This document shows positions 36,001 to 46,774 of a stretch of DNA of 64,000 nucleotides, piece by piece. Position 1 is the stretch's first letter. Each line of letters starts with the position of its first letter. The DNA is from Ailanthus altissimus (taxonomy: Eukaryota; Streptophyta; Magnoliopsida; Sapindales; Simaroubaceae), in assembly GCA_946807835.1 (NCBI GenBank), contig OX327683.1:32671001-32735000 (forward strand), written 5' to 3'. Under the pieces are notes generated by a model. It was not told the DNA's origin. It saw nothing but the letters and a program-made list of their open reading frames with translations, and ran no database searches. A program made the translations under genes and the position numbers.

Positions 36001-39000
36001 AGTATGAAAAGTGGAAGAAAATAAACACAAAAAAAGTAAAAAGTAAAAATAGAAACTTCTCTTTTCCCCTCACTTTCCCAAAGATGAAAACATGAGAAAC
36101 ACGACCTTTGAATCCCATTTTCATTATGCACCATGTTTCTTCTTATGTTCTTGAATCAGCCAATTTTTCCTATTCCAAAGAGAGAGCAAATTTATAGTGT
36201 CTTGAGGAGTGTTTATTTATTTATTTTTATAAAAAAAAATAGTTTCTTATACATGAATATAAATATGAAATAATATATAAAAAATGCTTGTCATATAAAA
36301 AAAAATACACTCTTTTAATCAATACTGCTCTGATTATTATTTTTCTGTAATAGGTAAATGCCTCTTTTTTTTGAAGTCGTCAGAATTATTCGTAATAAAA
36401 TATTGGCTACAATTGAAAAGGTTTTATCAATAAAATTTTCATTTATCCGCGATTTGGACATAGGTAAAAATTCATTCTATAATTCTTTTCATTACCTCTC
36501 GTGAGAAAATAATTCCACAAATAAAGAAATTGCAGAATATAAAATAATATAAAAAGATGACTCATTAAAAAAAAGGTATGACCTTCTACTTTAATTTTTT
36601 CTTTAATGAAAAGTTTTATATTTTTCTAGTTAAAATAGATTCAATTGTCCGTACCCATCTAACAGTCTAATACGAACAACTCGCTATTCACTCGGGTTCT
36701 CGATCATAATTATTATGTATGAGAGATGGCTGAGTGGTTCAAGGCATAGCATTGGAACTGTTATGTAGACTTTTGTTCACCGAGGGTTCAAATCTCTCTC
36801 TTTATGTACCTTTACCTAATTCACCAATGTAACTGGCCGCAATTTATCTAATCAAAAAACAATAACTACCAAGCAGCCAGACCTTTTTTTTTTAAATGCA
36901 ATAAAGAAAGGGCAGGCAGGGGATAAAAATCTACCCTCTGATCTATGTACATGATTGGGAGAAAAATCAAACTCCCCATATCAAACTCCTTACCTTGCGT
37001 CTCTTTTCTTAACTTAAGTGAACGAGAAAAATTGTACGAACCAATTTCGTTTATTTTAGTTAGGTTTAAGTTTGACGAGAATAATATTCTATAACAAGCA
37101 ATTCATTTATTTTCAAACCGACACATTTACTATCTATTATTTGATTGACTAATCCTTTATATTGGAATGCATAAAGAATCAAATATTTTGATAATTCCTC
37201 ACGGTGGGATGAATCAAGATAATTTTGAATCAGAGCTCTAGATTTGTGGTCATCCATTGCTATAATAATATCTCAGGGTTTGCAATGATAACTTAGTATA
37301 TCGATTATATGACCATTAACTAAAATATGTCTATGGTTAACTAATTGGTGGGCTTGGGGAATAGTTGAAGCCATATCCAATCGAAAAAGAATGTTATTCA
37401 AACGCATTTCAAGTAATAGTAGTAAAATTATTGACCATTTGGCTTTTTTGGCAATATGAACGTATTTAAATAATTATCGTTCTGTAAAACCATAATGAAA
37501 GCGTAATTTTTATTTTTCTTCTAATCGAATACGATATTGTTTCTAGATCGTTTCCGGCTCTAGGTCTTTTACTCGTTAATTTCGGTAAAACCCCCGGAAG
37601 GCTTTTTTTTTTTTAAACGAGGCCCTTTGGTTTAATTTCTTAAATAAATTCTGTACGTCCACATCAAACCTTTAGAAAACAATGAACTGTGGCTTCATAA
37701 ATGAGATTCTGTGAGAGAAGAAAATAGAGTAAATTTATTCATTTGAAATCACCAGCACAATTGACTCAGTCAAGGTATGCATGTAAGTTTGCAGATTTTA
37801 GAAGGAAAAACCACATATTCTATTGCCAACCACCTCATTAGCTTACTGATTAATGCCAACACTTCCAAATGTTGGATTTAAATTAGATCAAAGCCTCTCT
37901 TCCATGTTAGAAAGTATTCATGTAATAAGTACCGAGTATAAGTATCCTTGTTATTTACATATATATAGAATTGAATAATTCAATAAAATTACTGAATAAT
38001 TCAATAAAACTTTAGAGGTTAAACCGATAATTTTTTTTTTAAATCAAATAAAACGAAATTTTGTAGTTTCTCAAGATTATGGAAAATCAAGAAAAATACT
38101 ATGAGAAAAAAATCTGACTATATTACACATCCAAAATTTTGATTGGTCTGTTGGTTCCATTACAACAGAGATAAAAAAAATCCAACATACATTACACGTC
38201 CGAACATAAAGATTCTTTGCTTTTCATGGTTGCATTTATTTATTATCTTGAGGAACGCTTATTTTTTCTTCTTACAAACATTTCTATGCGAAGAAAGTAC
38301 TATGGGCATTGCATTTTTCTTATGGCTTTGTCTGCAGAGCTGTAGAAATGAGAGTTGGAACAAGGTGGCCAAGTACTTAACTGAAGATGTTCCCCTCCGA
38401 CTTAACCTGAACGATGTTAAAAATGTTGAGAATTTACTCTCTGTTGTATTTAAATCAGCACACGTTGATTTAGAAGAGTTTATCAAGTGGGTTGCAGAAG
38501 TTGGGAGACAAGAAGATGTAGGTGTTATCTTAAGTGAAGAAGAGAAAGCAAGGCTGGTTATCAAGGTTTTCTTTGATTTACTTCTATTCTTTTCTTTTCA
38601 TCCTATCTTCCAATTGACAAGATGAATAACAGTTGAGACTTTTTTTATCTTACGGCTTAAGTTTGGTATTTCAGGAAGAGGTATTGAAGCAAATTCAAGA
38701 GACCGAACTATTTAAGCACGTGAACAAATGGCTTGCTTCTGAAATTTCAAAATGTATGGGTGTCGCGTCTTTGGGTTGCCAACAAACACTATCTGGAGTA
38801 ACTTCAAATGTTTGTTGCCAAGGAGCAGAACTTTTATCAAGAAAACTCAGTTCATCAGATGGAACTTGCCTCCAGGAAACAAATGGGACAATCCTAAGAG
38901 CTGATAATGAAAAGCATATGACAGTTGTTTCGAGAACCATAGATAGGAATGGAACTGAACATGGAATTGACATGCTGGTTCCTTCATCGCAAATGGAGCC

Positions 39001-39136
39001 GAGTAATTTCGGCGATTTGGATCAAAGTAAATGCAAACCATTGCACCCTTCTACGGGCCATATTCTAACAGTGCTTCTATTGGCCCTGCCTCAACAGACA
39101 TGGTCTCGCATTGAAGAAGAGAAGTTACTTACATGA
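30073..39136 (+). CDS. Phytochelatin synthase, copy B (near-complete, early stop)
   Basis: Exons: 30073-30147, 30227-30383, 30467-30705, 31007-31170, 31370-31421, 38338-38565 and 38675-39136 (stop), all GT-AG and in phase. A former last exon lies at 39392-39460. The product is 458 residues against 485-505 usual. The start [20 protein letters not shown] matches plant PCS. Catalytic Cys56 (VTYCGPATL) and His162 ([11 protein letters not shown]) are at the expected residue numbers. Residue 180, Asp in the family, is Glu ([14 protein letters not shown]). A CCQGAELL motif marks the variable C-terminal metal-sensing domain. Codon 459 is TGA in exon 7, losing about 18 codons of that exon and the 22-codon last exon. 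Phytochelatin synthase (EC 2.3.2.15) transfers gamma-Glu-Cys between glutathione molecules when metals are bound. Intron 5 is 6.9 kb and full of insertions. Activity is uncertain. Confidence 0.85.
31432..31680. repeat. Three tandem copies of intron 5 sequence
   Basis: Units of about 100, 92 and 55+ bases begin TTAGCAGTTCTCTC or TTAGTAGTTCTCTT near 31434, 31536 and 31628. Each carries a CTTGTGACATTTTC-like and a GGAATAAAACTTATA segment. The single-copy form occurs in PCS copy C intron 5 at about 45336-45450. Confidence 0.75.
32064..32529. mobile_element. Possible MITE in intron 5 of PCS copy B
   Basis: The ends TTAGGGGTAGCAA and TTACCACCATTATT are partly inverted-complementary. Inside are AT-rich sequences with GAATTC-rich imperfect palindromes. 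No coding is seen. The assignment rests only on the ends. Confidence 0.35.
32871..35336 (-). mobile_element. 5'-truncated L1-type LINE in intron 5 of PCS copy B
   Basis: On the minus strand the order is reverse transcriptase, zinc-binding region, RNase H, then an A-tail (T run at 32871-32878 on plus). The reverse transcriptase starts abruptly near 35336 at [20 protein letters not shown] and continues [20 protein letters not shown]. The endonuclease and the start of the ORF are missing, as is usual for 5'-truncated LINE copies. Confidence 0.85.
32913..35330 (-). pseudogene. LINE reverse transcriptase and RNase H remnant
   Basis: The active-site region reads [10 protein letters not shown] (about 34910-34950), a form of FADD. 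After it come [20 protein letters not shown] (34380-34440), which is typical of plant LINEs, a zinc-binding reverse-transcriptase tail (33855-34220) and an RNase H domain at 32913-33365 ([31 protein letters not shown]). Several frame changes and stops separate the pieces. Confidence 0.85.
35337..36640. other. AT-rich part of intron 5, no gene
   Basis: No supported gene. A minus-strand open frame at 35688-35939 (83 codons, [20 protein letters not shown]) has no domain I recognise. The remainder is AT-rich with A/T runs. Confidence 0.4.
36720..36806 (+). pseudogene. trnS-GGA (plastid) pseudogene
   Basis: An 87-base match to plastid serine tRNA(GGA) keeps the ATTGGAACTG anticodon-loop region (GGA anticodon) and the GAGGGTTCAAATCTCTC T-arm. 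The first base and the last bases (TTTATG) no longer pair in the acceptor stem. Not expected to be a functional tRNA. Confidence 0.85.
37066..37632 (-). pseudogene. Plastid rps4 pseudogene
   Basis: The C-terminal part reads [27 protein letters not shown] and [14 protein letters not shown], as in plastid ribosomal protein S4. The N-terminal half is shifted and stop-ridden, though the GGGCCTCGTTT start region is recognisable at about 37616-37628. An in-frame stop lies near 37274. The length of about 567 bases compares with 606 for an intact gene. Confidence 0.88.
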
Positions 39137-39391
39137 TTTAGTCATCTTGTATCAATTGGCAATCTCCCTTCACTGCTTCAACAGGAGGTAATTTTCTTTT
39201 TTCTTTGCATTAGTTCTTTATCCATAAATACTTGTCTAATCTCCAGGGAATTCATTCAGTTAAAACAATGCTGACCAAAACATCTCATTCATATTCTTAA
39301 TAGGAGTAATGCTAAGCTTACAAATTGAGGATAGAAAGCTCTAGCGTAATAAAATTCTCATTAATTAATGTATATTTCATGGCTATTACAG

Positions 39392-39460
39392 GTTCTGCAT
39401 TTAAGACGGCTGCTTCATTTCATCATGATCGATCAGCGTGAGCTATCAACCTCTCGTTAG
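39392..39460 (+). pseudogene. Former last exon of PCS copy B
   Basis: After an acceptor TTACAG the sequence reads VLHLRRLLHF and ends at TAG 39458-39460. It matches the PCS C-terminus (VLHLRRQL in Arabidopsis). It lies downstream of the TGA at 39134 and so is not translated, unless that stop is read through or spliced around. Confidence 0.75.
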
Positions 39461-39840
39461 TTTCTTGTTGATGAAAGGCTTGTGCCAATTTTTCGCATTC
39501 ACTGGGTGATGAATTAAATGAGAATAAAATATAGAGACTTAATCATCTCAGGGTTAATCAACTTGAGGAGTTTGAGAATAATAGTGATTACACTTATATA
39601 ATTAATGTAAAATAATTCTTAAATGTTGTATTGTCGCTTCTATTTCAGCCTTTGTATTTCAGTGAATGACATTTCAGTGTTCGGACTAATTATTCAATAT
39701 CCCCTAATTTTTTTTATAAAAAAATCTCAAAAGTCTAATATCATAACTTATTTTTAATTTTTCGTTAGATTTTTTATGGTTAAATTATTTTAAACTCTTG
39801 TAAGAACTTCTTCATTCATAAGGTTTTCTTGCAAGTTTCA
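39461..39840. other. 3' flank of PCS copy B
   Basis: No gene is seen. The sequence is AT-rich and ends where a truncated copia element begins. Confidence 0.5.
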
Positions 39841-42800
39841 ATAACTACAATATACTCAGTCTCTGTGGTAGACAAAACAACATATTTCTAAAGTTTGAAT
39901 TGCCATGACACAGCTCCCCCTGCAAAATAATTAGGTATCTTGATGTAGACTTCTTAGAATCTACATCTCCTGCCATGTCTGCATTTGTGTACCCATACAA
40001 CACAAATTTATCACCACTAAAATACAAACATGTCTTAGAGGTGCTTTTAAGGTATTCGAAAATTCACTTCACTGCTATCTAGTGCTCTTTGCCAAGATTA
40101 GAGAGAAATCGACTAACAATACTAACTATATGAGCAATATCTGGCCTTGTACAGACCGTAGCATACATTAAACTACCAACAACTGATGTATAAGACACTA
40201 CACCCATTTCTTCCTTTTCTTTCTCACTTGTAGGACATTGCTTGGAACTAAGTTTGAAATGACCTGCAAGTAGTAAACTAACTGGTTTTGCCTTACTCAT
40301 GTTGAATCTTTCAAGAACCCTTTCAATGTAGTTTTTTTTTAGATAACCATAACTTTCTATTTTTTCTATCACGGGAGATCTTCATGTCAAGGATTTGTTT
40401 AACTTGTCTTAAATCCTTCATAGCAGATGACTTACTGAGTTCTCTCTTTGACCCTCTAATTTTACTACCATTATGGTCAATAATTAACATATCATCCACA
40501 TAAAGTAAGAGAATAATGAAATCATTATTAGTAAACCTCTTTATAAAAACACAATGGTTTGATGTAGTCCTGCTGAACCATGGTTCTCCATGAAGGAATC
40601 AAATTTCTTGTACCACTGTCTTGGTGCCTGTTTTAGCCCATACAAGTTTTTCTTCAATTTGCACACTAAATCTTCCTTGTCTTTGACTTTGAATCACTCA
40701 GGCTGTTCTATGTAGATTTCCTCCTCTAAATCACCTTGAAGGAAAGTTATCTTTACATCAAACTGCTCAATCTCTAAGTTTAAACTTACTGCTAAACCAA
40801 TGACAACTCCGATAGAAGACATCTTCACTACAGGAGAAAAAATTTCTTCAAAATCAATTCATTTCTTCTGACCAAACCATTTCATAACTAACCTAGTATT
40901 GTACCTTAGTTGTGAGTTATTTTCAGTCTTCAGCCTGTAAACCCATTTGTTCTTCAGAGCTCTCTTACCTTTAGGTAGTTTTGCTAACTCATAAGTGTGG
41001 TTCTCATGCAATAATTTTATCTCCTCTTGCATAGCTTTAAATTACTCATTCTTGTGTTGGTGAGACATAACTTCCTCGAAGTTTTCAGGTTCTCCCCCGT
41101 CTGTAAGTATCACATACTCATGTGGTGGATATCTAGAGGAGTGATAACGCTCTCTCATAGATCTTCTTATCTAATGCTCAACAGGTGGATCATATAGTTC
41201 TGGAGGTGCTTGCTCAACCTGTTCTGCTAGACCATCATCATCAACTCATCATCAAAATCTTCTTGTGCATCTCCCCCATAATCATCATAAACTATAGGTG
41301 GAGGAACTGATCTGAAAATGTCAGGAATGGAAATTTTATCAAATTCTTGAGGCTTTTCATCTTTCTCTACCCCATCAACTATCTGATCTTCAAAAAATTT
41401 AACATCTCTACTTGTGATGATTTTTTGACCTACTGGATCCCATAATCTGTACCTAAAGTCTTTATGTGCATAACTAAAAAAGATACACTCCTTAGCCTTG
41501 TTGTCAAGCTTCGACCTCTCATATTTTGGAATATGAACAAATGTCCTGCAACCAAATACTCTTAAGTGCTTATATGAAACATCTTTATCAATCCAAACTC
41601 TTTTAGGTATATCATCATCCAAATGAGCTGAAGGAGAAAGGTTAATTAAATCAACTGCATTCCGCATTGCTTCACCCCAAAAGTATTTAAGTAGCTTTGC
41701 ATCAAAAAGCATATATTTGATTCTTTCTTGAATCATTCTGTTCATTCTCTCTGCCACACCATTTTGCTAGAGAGTTTTTGGCACGGTCTTCTCAAGCCTG
41801 ATACTATAGGATCTACAATACTACTCAAATGGTCCTCTATACTTACCACTATTATCCGCCCTTACACATTTCAACTGTCTCTCTACCTTTCTCTCAACCT
41901 TAACATGAAAATCTTTAAATACATCAAGTACCTAGTCTTTAGATTTTAGAGCAAAAATCTACAGTTTTCTAAAGCATTCATCAATAAAAGTTACAAAGTA
42001 AGCGCACCTCCACGTGTTCTAGTTTGTATAGTACATACATCAGTGTGTATCAAATCAAGTAAATTTGCTCTTCTAGATGGATAAAAATTACGAAATGTAA
42101 CTCTATATGTCTTTCCTGCTAAACAATGATCACAAAGTTTGAGAGACTTACCTGTCAAACTAAGTAGAACATTCTTCTTTATTAGAACTTGAAGCCATTT
42201 TCTCACTTATGTGGCCAAGTCTTTTAAGTCACAACTCAATGTCTGATTCTTTTGCTGCTACATTGACATATTCTTTTATGAGCTTAACTTCCATAACATA
42301 GAGAGTGTTTACCTTCCTTCCTTTGACTAGAATTATAAAATCTTTGGTGAGCTTCCATTTACCTTCACCAAAGTAGTTGCAATAACCATCATCATCAAGC
42401 TTACCGGTGGAGATCAAATTCAGACGCATTTCTAGAACATGTCTGACATCTTTAAGTAGTAATCTGCTACCAACACTGGACTCCAAGTAAATATCTCATA
42501 TGCATACAATCTTAGATGCACCATCATTTCCCATGACATAGCCAAAATCACCACTAGTGTAGGATGTGAAGAAATCACCATTTGAAATAACATGAAATGA
42601 AGCACCCTAATCAATTACCCAATCACTTATATGACATGTGAGATTTATGGAGTTTCCATCATAAACAATAGTCAAATCCCCATCAGCAATTACTGTATTA
42701 CTTACTTGTTCATTTTCTGTGATTCACCTCTTTCCATAGCCTGTTCTCTTTTATATATTCTACACTTTCTCTTTATATGCCCAATTTTGTTGCAATGGTA

Positions 42801-43514
42801 ATATTTGACATTTTTTCGTCGAGACTTAGATCTTCCTCTGTAATTGTTATTGCCAAAACTTCTACTTTGGCTTCTTCCTCACCTTTCATGCTTTTCTGTA
42901 ACAAGTGTTTCTATCTCAGAAGAACTCATACCTACATTTTTTCTTCTAGCTTCTTCATTTTGCATTCTATCCTTAACTATTTTCATAGTTAGCTTCCTAT
43001 TTGGCGCTAAATTGTTTACTGACACCATCAATGTATCTTAACTATCCAATAAAGAACTAAGCAACAACAATACTTGTAACTTATCATCTAGTAAAATATT
43101 CATAGTTGTCAACTGGTTCACTAGACCTTGAAACTCACTGATATGCTCAGTTATACTGTACCCTTTCTTGTATTTTAAATTCACAAGCCTTTTTATTAAA
43201 TTGACTTTATTTTGTGGTGTAAGCTGCTCATAAATAGACTCCAATTTTCTCCACATTATATCAACCTTGGTCTCCTTTACCACATAGTGAAACACACTCT
43301 GATCTATCCATTGCCTAATGGTGCCAACACATTTTTTATGTAATTGGATCCATTCCTTATCACTTATTTTCTCGAGTTTTACAGCATCCCCTTTAATGGG
43401 TTCATGTAGGTCTTTTACAAAAAGTAAATCCTCCATTCTGAACTTCCATATATCATAATTCCATGCCTTCAATTTAATTATGCATAGAGAATTTTCATCC
43501 ATTTTAATCAACAC
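39841..43514 (-). pseudogene. Copia gag-pol remnant, minus strand
   Basis: Gag at 43038-43514 (LKAWNYDIWKFRMEDLLFVK) is open. Zinc-knuckle and protease regions lie at 42400-42790, and the GAG-pre-integrase part at 41991-42486 (LCDHCLAGKTYRVTF). The integrase tail is at 41227-41757 (AERMNRMIQERIKYMLFDA, FWGEAM). The reverse transcriptase at 40380-41050 contains YVDDMLI-like sequence near 40490 but is broken by stops. RNase H remnants at 39845-40372 include TRPDIAHIVSIVSRFLSN and GYTNADMAGDVDSKKST. Confidence 0.88.
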
Positions 43515-43558
43515 AAATTAAACATTGCACAATCTGGCTAGCTCTGATACCACTTTAT

Positions 43559-44331
43559 TGAGAAAGATCACAAAATACTATACAACGAAAACAATTCTTT
43601 CTCCCACTTTGTGTTATTAAAATGGGCAGTGTATCACCACAATTAGCAAAATAATATTAACAAATATAAACCACAATCAATCACAATAAACACTATTTTT
43701 TTACGTGAAAAATCTAATTCGAGAAAAACCATAGAACCGTAGTCCGATATCAACATTTTTACTATGCAATAATAATAGGATTACAGCAATATTCTCTCTA
43801 GAATCATATTAAAGGCTTATCATAAAATCAAAAATATTAATCTTAGCTCAAAAATAATGAATCTAACAAATTCTTCTCAAATTTAATTTACTAGATTATA
43901 CTATATCATAAGCTAAATCAAAAATCAAATCTGATAGAAGTATAGAGTAAGATGTTATGAACTCACATTCAAAATTTAAGCAAAATCGAAACTCAAATTG
44001 ACATCCAATCACCAAAAAAAAAATTAAAACCGTAAGTTTCATTTTTTCTTTCTTTTCTCGTTCTTCTCTATTTTTTTTATTTCTGCATTATATAAAATGC
44101 ATCTCGGCTAAAATCAGTTAAATACAAATGATGAAACTGTGCACTTATAAAAATTTCATTCAACCCCCTTAATAACTAATTTTGTACACGTCCATAAATT
44201 TTATAAAATTATAAATTAACCCTTAAACCCAAATTGAATCCCACCAAACCTTCAACTAATTATAAAATCATCAACACACACATCGCAAGAATTTGATAAG
44301 AGAATTTGTAAAAATCCCGAAGCACCCAACA
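43559..44331 (-). repeat. 5' LTR of the truncated copia
   Basis: Bounded by TG...CA in the minus reading and next to a well-kept primer-binding site (TGGTATCAGAGCTAGC). Its outer end is placed by the TGTTGGG start only, because the partner LTR is missing. Confidence 0.6.
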
Positions 44332-44429
44332 CTGTTTTCTTAAAATCTTTTGTTTTTGTAGTTGTTGCCAGTGCTTATGCCTTACGGCCTCAAAAGAAAT
44401 TTCTCAAATAGTGCTTCTAATTCGAACTG

Positions 44430-44535
44430 GTGCCGCGAGTAGTGGGAGAAGCGGCTTCAAGTGGAAAGAGTGGAGAGGGTTAAGCAGGCAAAGGAGTATT
44501 GGGAAACTCGGTATAGGGCGTTCATGGCCGTCTAA
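44430..44535 (+). pseudogene. Last exon of a second BAH1-like gene
   Basis: It is equal in length to exon 6 of the BAH1-like gene at 5148-5253 (106 bases). It reads [19 protein letters not shown] and ends FMAV*. The fourth codon is TAG and the acceptor AG has become TG, so it is dead. Nothing of exons 1-5 is seen upstream, where a copia LTR ends at about 44331. Confidence 0.9.
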
Positions 44536-44961
44536 AATTAAATACGCAACTCATATATATTCTCTCTTTTATTTAGTGTAGTTTATATAAAACCATGACC
44601 ATGATTATATCTTCTGGTTCATTGTCTTTTCCATAATATGCTTTGTAATGTAAAGGCGCATCTTGTAATGTTATTGATGTATGTTACTGCTTCGTGTTTC
44701 GAGTTACCTTCAGTTTTGCACGTGCGTGTCATGCTAAAATCTGTGTGCAATTTTCTTTTTTCTCGACGGGAAAATTTTAGAGGTGTGTGCTATATGTAAA
44801 CAATTATTATTTTTGAATTCTCAACAGTCTTAAGTTCTTAGATTGAGCGCTCCAAAATCAACCAACGTGATCTCTTTCTTGATATCTTAAATACTAATAG
44901 TTATTTCTATGTTAAAAAATACTGAGAGATTTGAAAATTCATTTTTCTTGTCTGATTGCAG
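44536..44961. other. BAH1 3' flank joined to PCS intron 3
   Basis: The first part resembles 5254-5680 (after the intact BAH1-like gene). From about 44870 the sequence resembles PCS intron 3 just before exon 4. The junction marks a deletion of the spacer plus PCS exons 1-3. Confidence 0.6.
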
Positions 44962-46207
44962 ACTGGAACTGGTCATTTTTCACCAATTGGCGGCTATTAT
45001 GCTGGAAAGGATATGGTTCTCATTTTGGATGTTGCTCGATTCAAATATCCTCCCCATTGGGTTCCTCTTACACTTCTTTGGGAGGGCATGGATACTATCG
45101 ATAAAGCAACAGAATATCCTAGAGGGTAATCTTTCCTGTTCTGCACATCATAGTTGAAAGAATTATTTATTTACTAATCTTATTTACTGTAATAAGTTAT
45201 GGTATTCTGCAAATCTTACGATAACTACATAATTCAATCATTAACCATGAGTATATTCATTTTTTTTTTGCAGATTCATGATTATCTCAAGGTTTCACGA
45301 AGCACCATCGGTTCTTTATACTGTGGTAATGTTCTCATTGGCAGTTCTGTCTTGTTTATCATGGAGAATTGTTTCCGGTGTTTTCTTTTTTCTCAATGCG
45401 GATGGCTTTTGCCTATGAAAAGAAGTTGGAATAAAGCTCATTATATTTTACCTACGTAGACAGCTTACTTGAATTAAAGTCAGAATGATAACTGTTTTTT
45501 GCTTTTCATGGTTGCACTTATTTATTGTCTTGAGGAACGCTTTAATTTTATTTGTTTATTCTGATGTGCGAGCTGTTCTTTTTCTATGCCAAGAAACATT
45601 AATGGGCTCTGCATTTTTGTTGTGGGTTCTCTGAAGAACTGTAGAAATGAGGGTTGGAACAAGGTTGCCAAGTACTTAACAGAAGATGTTCCTCTACAAC
45701 TGAAACTGAACGATGTAAAAGATGTCGAGAATTTACTCTCTGTTGTATTTAAATCAGCGCCCCTTGATTTAAAAGAGTTTATCAAGTGGGTCGCAGAGGT
45801 TCGGAGACAAGAAGACAAGAAGACAAAGCCTAACATAACAATTAACTTGCTATGTTAAGTGAAGAAGAGAAAGGACGGCTGGTTATCAAGGTTAATTGTT
45901 AATTGTTATTTGACTAGATAAACGACAGATATAAAAACTTTTAGGCTTTAACTGTAAGTTTGGTGTTTCAGGAAGAGGTATTAAAACACATTCAAGAGAC
46001 TGAACTATTCAAGCAAGTGAATGAATGGACTTCAGAAATTTCATTATGTAAAGGTGTCACATCTTTGGGTTGCAAACAAACATTACCTGAAATAGCTGCA
46101 AATGTTTGTTGCCAAGGAGCGGATCTTCTATCAGGAAAGCTCACTTCATCATACGAAACATGCTGTAGGGAAACAAATGTGACACTTCTAAAAGCCAATG
46201 GTGAAAA

Positions 46208-46665
46208 TGTTCGTAGCTGGCACCGTGTGTCAACAATGGTGCCAGTAATGGTGGACAGCCATTTTTTGGAATTCATTTATTCAATTTAGCAATTCATTCA
46301 AAATTAAAATTTAGAGAGAATTTCAAAAGCTTTGAGAGATTTTTTGAATGATTTGAGAGAATTTGGTGTATTAGAGTTTTGGGTTGTAAGGCTAAAACAC
46401 TACAATACTTGTATTCTCCATATTATGGTGGATAGCCAAAATCCTAATACACCCAATTCTCTCAAATCACTCAAAAAATCTCTCAAAGCTTTTGAAATTC
46501 TCTCTAAATTTTAATTTTGAATGAATTGCTAAATTCTATCTTCGCCCGTGGACGTAGGCTAAAAGCCGAATCACGTAAACTTGTGTTTTGTCTTATTTTT
46601 ATTTTCATTATTTTTCTCAATTTCGCTTTAGCTGCGACCCTGCATCACCCCTTAATTTCCTAACA
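46208..46665 (+). repeat. 5' LTR with internal inverted duplication
   Basis: It begins TGTTCGTAGCTGGCACC and ends CCTAACA. Compared with the right LTR it lacks the stretch holding CTATAAATGGGAGAG and has gained an inverted copy of its own middle part. Confidence 0.9.
46287..46535. repeat. Inverted repeat with arms of about 95 bases
   Basis: The left arm at about 46287-46382 starts TTTAGCAATTCATTCAAAAT. It is matched by its reverse complement at about 46437-46535, ending GAATGAATTGCTAAAT. They are separated by about 55 bases. The similarity is near-complete apart from a few bases, so a transcript here would form a long hairpin. Confidence 0.9.
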
Positions 46666-46774
46666 AGTGGTATCAGAGCTTCTGGTTGAATGAGGTCACT
46701 ATTTACATGTATAATTACTATTCATATAAAACGGTGGGAGCTGATCCTAGCAGAACAATCCGTGGTGAAAAGTA

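Larger units (their letters stand above)
36640..37632. other. Chloroplast DNA insertion (NUPT): trnS-GGA to rps4
   Basis: The stretch keeps plastid gene order: trnS-GGA on plus, the spacer, then rps4 on minus with its 3' end next to trnS. That is the arrangement in land-plant plastid genomes. Both genes carry mutations, so this is an old nuclear copy inside intron 5 of PCS copy B. Borders are approximate. Confidence 0.85.
39841..44331 (-). mobile_element. 3'-truncated Ty1/copia element, minus strand
   Basis: The 5' LTR is at about 43559-44331 (minus start TGTTGGGTGC, end TTTCTCA). The primer site TGGTATCAGAGC (43541-43552, minus) comes next, and gag-pol runs down to RNase H at about 39841. 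There the sequence stops inside the TEAEY region with no 3' LTR, so the left end was lost by deletion or recombination. Confidence 0.85.

Noticed and set aside
36720..36806. Functional trnS gene
   Set aside because: It matches plastid trnS-GGA, but the acceptor stem is broken and it lies in a nuclear intron beside a dead rps4.
43038..43514. 158-codon open frame as a host gene
   Set aside because: It is copia gag (NYDIWKFRMEDLLFVK), next to an LTR and primer site.
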